The notes below the pieces were generated by a model. That model saw nothing but the letters and a program-made list of their open reading frames with translations. It did no database searches and was not told where the DNA came from. Positions 58,701 through 64,000 of a stretch of DNA of 64,000 nucleotides are shown in pieces; the first letter of the stretch is position 1; each line of letters opens with the position of its first letter. The position numbers and the translations under genes are program-made. Origin of the DNA: Marsupella aquatica (Eukaryota > Marchantiophyta); NCBI GenBank assembly GCA_973895155.1, contig OZ316891.1, positions 5,704,001-5,768,000 on the forward strand, in the 5' to 3' direction.

Positions 58701-61166
58701 GAGGCGGCCTCTGAAGCACTGTCAGATATTTGTTGGAAGACCGCGTATGACAAATCACCAATCCCTGTTGCAAATCTGTCAGGTATTCTGGAAGTGTTGA
58801 TACAATCACTTGCCGTTCCCAAGTCCGATGTATTTGCAGAAAATGCAGCCCATGCTTTAATGGGCTTAGCATTCTCTTGGGACGAGGCCATTCTACACCT
58901 AATTACAAATAAACAGGGCATACTAGCTAGTCTTGTGAATTGCTTGTATGAGCACTCCAAACCTCGTTTGCAATACAGGGCAGCGGGGGCTTTAGGAAAT
59001 CTATCTAAATCAATAAATCAGTCTCTTAAGTTGAGAATTGTCAGTGAGGAGGGAGCACTGGTTGGCTTGGTGAATTGCTTGTCAAAGCATGACAAGGACA
59101 AGTTACAAGAAGCCGCAGCGCGCGCTTTGGCAAATCTGGCTGCTGCAAAAGATGAGTCTCTCAAGCTGAGAATCGCCACTGAGGAAGAGGCTCTGGTTGG
59201 CCTGGTGAATTGCTTGTCAAAGCATGACAAGCATGAGGTACAAGAACAAGCAGCACACGCTTTGGGAAATCTGGCTCGTACAGAAAATGAGTCTCTCAAG
59301 TTGAGAATCGCCAATGAGGAGGGGGCTCTGGTTGGCTTGGTGAATTGCTTGTCAAAGCATGACAAGCATGAGGTACAAGAACAAGCAACACGCGCTTTGG
59401 GAAATCTGGCTCGTACAAAAGATGAGTCTCTCAAGTTGAGAATCGCCAGTGCCGAGGGGGCTTTGGTTACCTTGGTGAATTGCTTGTCAAAGCATGACAA
59501 GGACGAGTTACAAGAAGCCGCAGCAGGCGCTTTGGCAAATCTGGCTGCTGCAAAAGATGAGTCTCTCCAGTTGAGAATTGCCACTGAGGAGGGGGCTCTG
59601 GTTGGCCTAGTGAATTGCTTGTCAAAGCATGACAAGGACAAGTTACAAGAAGCCGCAGCATGCGCTCTGGCAAATCTGGCTGCTGCAAAAGATGAGTCTC
59701 TCAAGTTGAGAATCGTCAGTGAGGAGGGGGCTTTGGTTGGCCTGGTGAATTGCTTGTCAAAGCATGAAAATGACCAGTTACAAGAAGCCGCAGCATGCGC
59801 TTTGGCAAATCTGGCTGCTGCAAAAGATGAGTCTCTCAAGTTGAGAATCGCCAGTGAGGAGGGGGCTCTGGTTGGCCTGGTGAATTGCTTGTCAAAGCAT
59901 GACAAGCATGAGGTACAAGAACAAGCAGCACGCGCTTTGGCAAATCTGGCTCGTACAAAAGATGAGTCTCTCAAGTTGAGAATCGCTAGTGAAGAGGGAG
60001 CTCTGGTTGGCCTAGTGAATTGCTTCTCAAAGCATGACAAGCATGAGATACAAGAACAAGCAGCACGCGCTTTGGGAAATCTGGCTCGTACAAAAGATGA
60101 GTCTCTCAAGTTGAGAATCGCCAATGCGGAGGGGGCTTTGGTTGCCCTGGTGAATTGCTTGTCAAAGCATGACAAAGACAAGTTACAAGAAGCCGCAGCA
60201 GGCGCTTTGGCAAATCTGGCTGCTGCAAAAGATGAGTCTCTCAAGTTGAGAATCGCCAGTGAGGAGGGGGCTCTGATTGGCTTGGTGAATTGCTTGTCAA
60301 AGCATGACAAGGAACAGTTACAAGCAGCCGCAACAGGCGCTTTGGCAAATCTGGCTGCTGCAAAAGATGAGTCTCTCCAATTGAGAATCGCCAATGAGGA
60401 GGGGGCTCTGGTTGGCCTGGTGAATTGCTTGTCAAAGCATGACAAGGACCAGTTACAAGCAGCCGCAGCATGCACTTTGGCAAATCTGGCTGCTGCAAAG
60501 GATGAGTCTCTCCAATTGAGAATCACCAGTGAGGAGGGGGCTCTGGTTGGCCTGGTGAATTGCTTGTCAAAGCATGACAAAGACCAGTTACAAGAAGCCG
60601 CAGCATGCGCTTTGGCAAATCTGACTGCTGCAAAAGATGAGTCTCTCAAGTTGAGAATCGCCAGTGAGGAGGGGGCTCTGGTTGGCCTGGTGAATTGCTT
60701 CTCAAAGCATGACAAGGACAACTTACAAGAAGCCGCCGGAGGCGCTTTGGCAAATCTGGCTGCTGCAAAAGATGAGTCTCTCAAGTTGAGAATTGCCAGT
60801 GAGGAGGGGGCTTTGGTTGGCCTAGTGAATTGTTTGTCACAATTTGAGAACCATGTTGTACAGACAGAGGCAGCAAGAATGGCGGCAATACTAACTTCTA
60901 CTCCAGATGTGAGGGGGGTCCTGAGAGGAGCAAAAGGCCTTGTGCAGGGACTTACAAGCTTGTTGGGAGATGACATGCATCCGGATACTCGACGTTTTGC
61001 AGTAAGAGCGTTGCTTAATATGGACCCGACAATAGCTAAGGAACTGGGCTTGCTGTCTGCACAGCTCGATGTGTCAACTTTAAGGTACGGGAACTTACCA
61101 CTGATGTCAACACAAATTTCGATTCCATCAAGAATTTACAAAGAAAGAAGGAAAGAAGGAAGTTGA
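55743..61166 (+). CDS. NB-ARC ATPase fused to armadillo repeats (NLR-like protein)
   Basis: Three exons: 55743-56798 (CTG|GTCAGT), 56923-57873 (TGTGTAG|GGA to AAG|GTATTT) and 58479-61166 (TTTGCAG|GTT). All join at phase 0, giving 1564 residues. The first 130 residues are helical, with a hydrophobic stretch (IWWLYAKVALALCPL), possibly a four-helix signalling domain. The NB-ARC follows: P-loop GGVGKGKSTLAR (about residue 180), Walker B KKILMVLDDV, ILITSQK, and a GLPL-type NPLALGCLATAF in exon 2. An acidic linker (about residues 620-660) leads to armadillo repeats. Exon 3 has about four diverged repeats, then thirteen nearly identical 45-residue units (GALVGLVNCLSKHDK...ANLAAAKDESLKLRIA) and a diverged last one. 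NB-ARC proteins are nucleotide switches in plant immunity; here ARM replaces the LRR sensor. An immune role is inferred. Confidence 0.88.
57874..58478 (+). other. Intron 2 of the NB-ARC-ARM gene
   Basis: 605 bp, GT-AG, AT-rich, separating the acidic linker exon from the armadillo exon. It marks a clean domain boundary, as expected if the array was acquired by exon shuffling. Nothing else is recognised inside. Confidence 0.7.
59041..60795 (+). repeat. 135-bp coding tandem array (13 armadillo units)
   Basis: Thirteen head-to-tail units of 135 bp (45 codons), very similar in DNA. Two subtypes: A has KHDKD...LQEAAA and NLAAAKDESL, B has KHDKHEVQEQAA and NLARTKDESL. The order is A BB AAA BB AAAAA. 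Units 4 and 9 share the marker AEGALV plus AAAGALANL and lie exactly 675 bp apart. Confidence 0.92.
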
Positions 61167-61762
61167 TCATCGAGCAAAGTGGCCATTGTTAACAAAGAAT
61201 CCTGTAGTAAGTAATGAAGGTAACCAAGATCAGTAGATACACATATGCCAAGATTCAACTTGATGACCATGAGAATAGGTAATCATATCGTAAACACTGT
61301 ACTGTAGTACCATTCTGGTTAAAGAGGTGGTTTGAAAAGCTCTGTTGAATAGAGAATGTGTAGTGTGATGTTTTGAGGGTTAAAGTCGTCGTAGAGTTCA
61401 GAATTTCCAGAATCTTGAAGACATTATTTTCCTCATTTGCGTATAATTTGGCCTCGCTCAGGTAGCAGGCTTGAAGTAGGTCCTAGACATACATTCCAGG
61501 GAAAACGGAAGTTGCAAGTTGTCAGCCATTTGTGGCGAGCCATTGGACCTTAGGCTGGGACAGATTATTATAATTTCAAAATCCAACAGGTCTCCGGTAT
61601 ATTTGGAGAGCCTAGCTGCATTCTAACATAGATATTCATGAAATAAGATAGCAGCTAAATTAAATTGGAAAAGTCAGTGAACTGGTTTAAATCCCAGTGC
61701 ACCTTATCTGTTGAAGCGTAGCTAAGTGTGTAGTGCACCTTATTTGTTGTTTGTGATGGCAG
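61167..61762. other. 3' flank of the NB-ARC-ARM gene / gap before the TPR fragment
   Basis: No coding sequence. A GAAAGAAG-type microrepeat closes the CDS. TTAAATCCCAGTGCACC near 61687 resembles a B box but no A box is placed. Confidence 0.35.
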
Positions 61763-62129
61763 TCTAAGAATTTGTGTAAAAGCAAAACTTGAAGACTTTC
61801 AAGGGGCACTGGACGATGCCAATGAGGCAGTAAAAAGGAGCGACACGGTGACAGATGGCATGAAGGCGTTTATCTTGCAGGAGAGGGGTGTCTTGAAGCG
61901 AATGATGGGAGATCTGGAGGGCGCCCTCATAGATTTGGATGAAGGATTAAACCTAAAAGCCAATGACTACGAGAGGCTGAAGCACCGTGGTTATGTCAAA
62001 TTCTTGCTAAATGACGTGGAAGGAGCTCGCGCAGATGCAGAATGGGCTCTATCAATCGAGTCCTCAAGGGATGACTCGGATACCTACTTGGGAGGAACAT
62101 CCGCAGAATACTTGGGGTACAAGCTGTAA
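61763..62129 (+). pseudogene. TPR protein fragment (terminal exon or truncated gene)
   Basis: Open from a candidate 3' splice site (GATGGCAG|T at 61762) to the stop at 62127-62129. It encodes about 2.5 tetratricopeptide repeats: LEDFQGALDDANEAVKRS, LQERGVLKRMMGDLEGALID and RLKHRGYVKFLLNDVEGARA with DAEWALSIE. There is no ATG before the first repeat (the first is at 61860), and the 5' context has a TAG in frame. It is therefore either the last exon of a gene whose other exons are lost, or an alternative 3' exon of the NB-ARC-ARM gene 600 bp upstream. NB-ARC proteins with TPR repeats of this wording occur in mosses and liverworts, as I recall. I see no NB-ARC copy attached to it. Confidence 0.5.
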
Positions 62130-63688
62130 TAGTGGAGGCTGTGACTGTACCTTCCACACTTGCCGGGACAGTGTTAATAAACTGTTGAATTTTGCCACTC
62201 GTGCATTGTCTGTTTGAACCCGAGCTAAATCAAGTCACGATCATGCCATGCGATTTCCTCACTGCGCCAAAAAAGCTTGGACTACTATCACCATGTAAAC
62301 GGATCTGGCCCTTCACTGAAGATCTAAGAAAATACTGTTTTACCCTTTGTAATATTCAACTTTGCATTAGATGTATTTGATCTTGGAAAGAGCTTGTTCA
62401 GGAAAGGGTTTGCGAATTACGCACCAAGAGCCCGTTGCCGAACATCACCATCGCAGAAACTCATACATCACCATGTGTGAAAAGATTTATGCTACTTTGG
62501 TATTTCTGCAGTGTTAGCTCGTTGAGAGAGATCTGAGAATCCCTCCTGGTGGATGAGTTTTTCCCTGCTCGATCTGAGTTTTTCCCTGCTCGATCGTTCA
62601 GGGAGCATAGCTTTCGAAGATTTCGAATTTCAGAGAAACAGAGAGACACACGAAGGAGAAGTCGCACAAATGTGGTGAAGACACGACCTAACACAAGGAC
62701 AATAACATAATCAGGACGTTGGCTTGGCTCCGAAGTACTCTATGCCGACATTTGTTTTGGCTAGATGTGATGAGATGTGTACAGAGTTCGGGAGCTATAT
62801 TGCGTTTGTGCAGGAGAGCCGATGAGACTCAAAATTCGAGACAAGTTCACAATTTGTTGATTTCATTGCCGTCCGAATCGGAGAAGAGCATCTAGTGGTT
62901 GACGTGTATGCAATGGGGAACCGGTAGTTTTAATTTTTATTTCTAAACAATCGTGCAGCGTTTTTCCCGTGCGCTTTAAACGTTTCATTGTCTTGCTGGA
63001 ATCAACGCTAGCTTGGATATAAAATGTACAGCAACTGCTTCCTTTGACGACCATTGGAGGTGCACAAAAATATTGGAGATATTTTTGTTTGTGGTCTCGG
63101 GAAAGAAACAGAGCTATGGCGGACTGAAGCCTCCAGTGCAGTTTCGATTACGTCATGTTATGTGATGAATGTCAACTTCGGAGAGTAGAAATAAATGGCA
63201 TTAGTTGAAGGCGACCAAAAGATATGAATCTTGCTTGACAAAGTTGTACAATAGTTAGGCACTACTTACCGTGGGTACCTTTGAGGAGAAGTGTTCAAGT
63301 GATCTGGCAGTGCAAAGAAATATCCATCGTCTCTAAAGACTAATAATTTTAATTAGTAGTCAATCGTGGGAGTCAAACCCACTCTAAGTGCAAGCAATCA
63401 ATCGCCCCAGAATCGGGAGAACAAACTAATTTGGATCACCTCTTGCTAATTGCATTTGTTTGCCAGAAAAGACTAATTAATTACTGCAAAGTTTTGGTAA
63501 CTGCAATTTTCCATTATTGATCAAAATAATTTAGGCTATAATTGCACTTATTGATTAGTGCCAACACAAACGTATAGTCGAGATACGTTTGCAATTAATG
63601 AGGTCACCTTAGGTTTACAATCAAGGTGCAAACAAATAGGATTCAGAAAACGAATTGCATCTCTTGATTCTCAAATCAATTGTTAATT
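62130..63688. other. Intergenic, no gene recognised
   Basis: A direct repeat TGAGTTTTTCCCTGCTCGAT occurs at about 62552 and 62573. AT-rich towards the right end. Nothing coding accepted. Confidence 0.35.
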
Positions 63689-63947
63689 GCAACACCTAGA
63701 ACCTGGGGCAAGAGAAAAACACTTGTAGAGTTGGAGAAAAGCAACACCTAGAACCTGGGGCAAGAGAAAAACACTTGCAGAGTTGGAGAAAAGCAACACC
63801 TAGAACCTGGGGCAAGAGAAAAAAACTTGTAGAGTTGGAGAAAAGCAACACCTAGAACCTGGGGCAAGAGAAAAAAACTTGTAGAGTTGGAGAAAAGCAA
63901 CACCTAGAACCTGGGGCAAGAGAAAAACACTTGAAGAGTTGGAGAAA
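63689..63947 (+). repeat. 52-bp tandem repeat, five copies
   Basis: Units start at 63689, 63741, 63793, 63845 and 63897 with GCAACACCTAGAACCTGGGG and end with GTAGAGTTGGAGAAAA. Units differ by only one to three bases. There are no spacers, so this is a minisatellite, not a CRISPR. Confidence 0.92.
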
Positions 63948-64000
63948 TTAACCAGATTACCCCTTCCTTGAATGGAAATAGAGATAAGGAGAAAATTAGT

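Noticed and set aside
59018-60976. 652-residue open frame on the minus strand across the ARM array
   Set aside because: It is the shadow of the 135-bp coding repeat: because the unit length is a multiple of three and lacks antisense stops in one unit, the whole array stays open. The + strand gives the recognisable ARM protein.
61680-61700. tRNA-like B box (GGTTTAAATCCC)
   Set aside because: No matching A box or cloverleaf could be placed upstream.
63689-63947. Possible CRISPR array
   Set aside because: Units of 52 bp abut without variable spacers, and the context is a plant nuclear genome; it is a minisatellite.

Overview
This window looks like nuclear DNA from a land plant. It carries plant-type telomeric heptamers (CCCTAAA), plant gene families (phytyl ester synthase-like acyltransferase, LRR protein, membrane-anchored GH9 endoglucanase, NB-ARC protein), GT-AG introns, a plant L1-type LINE with a DUF4283/zinc-knuckle ORF1, and a MULE. 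An NB-ARC ATPase joined to armadillo repeats instead of LRRs, with a TPR fragment behind it, fits a non-seed lineage (bryophyte or lycophyte grade) better than a flowering plant. That placement is an inference from gene types, not a proven identity.

Layout. 1-910: last two exons of a phytyl ester synthase-like gene. 2450-4750: single-exon secreted LRR protein. 4834-12085: a 7.25-kb LINE on the minus strand, framed by a 16-bp target-site duplication, broken by frameshifts and stops, sitting in the 3' flank of the LRR gene. 12.9-13.6 kb: coiled-coil exons on the minus strand, next to a short telomeric repeat. 15029-15619: At5g43822-like small protein. 15.6-19.3 kb: non-coding, with minisatellites. 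19317-21413: two-exon SMP-30/gluconolactonase-like gene. 22.4-22.6 kb: possible tRNA-derived SINE. 23546-27292: six-exon GH9 endoglucanase with an N-terminal membrane anchor, minus strand. 29841-36641: a complete MULE with about 92-bp terminal inverted repeats and a 10-bp target-site duplication. It holds an intact two-exon transposase gene (+) and a convergent three-exon gene (-) for an unrecognised 250-residue protein. 37-50 kb: AT-rich repeat-laden DNA with decayed transposon coding, a small acidic-protein gene and unusual clusters of TTTGCGAAG/CTTCGCAAA words. 50427-50882: a DUF8039-like fragment. 55743-61166: three-exon NB-ARC-armadillo gene (1564 residues) with a recently amplified 135-bp repeat array. 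61.8-62.1 kb: TPR remnant. 63.7-63.95 kb: 52-bp tandem repeat.

The host genes look functionally independent. The clearest systems are the two-gene MULE and the NB-ARC-ARM/TPR locus, which looks like a repeat-diversifying immune-receptor-type locus. All exon joins were read by eye from splice signals and reading phase; no alignment or search was run.
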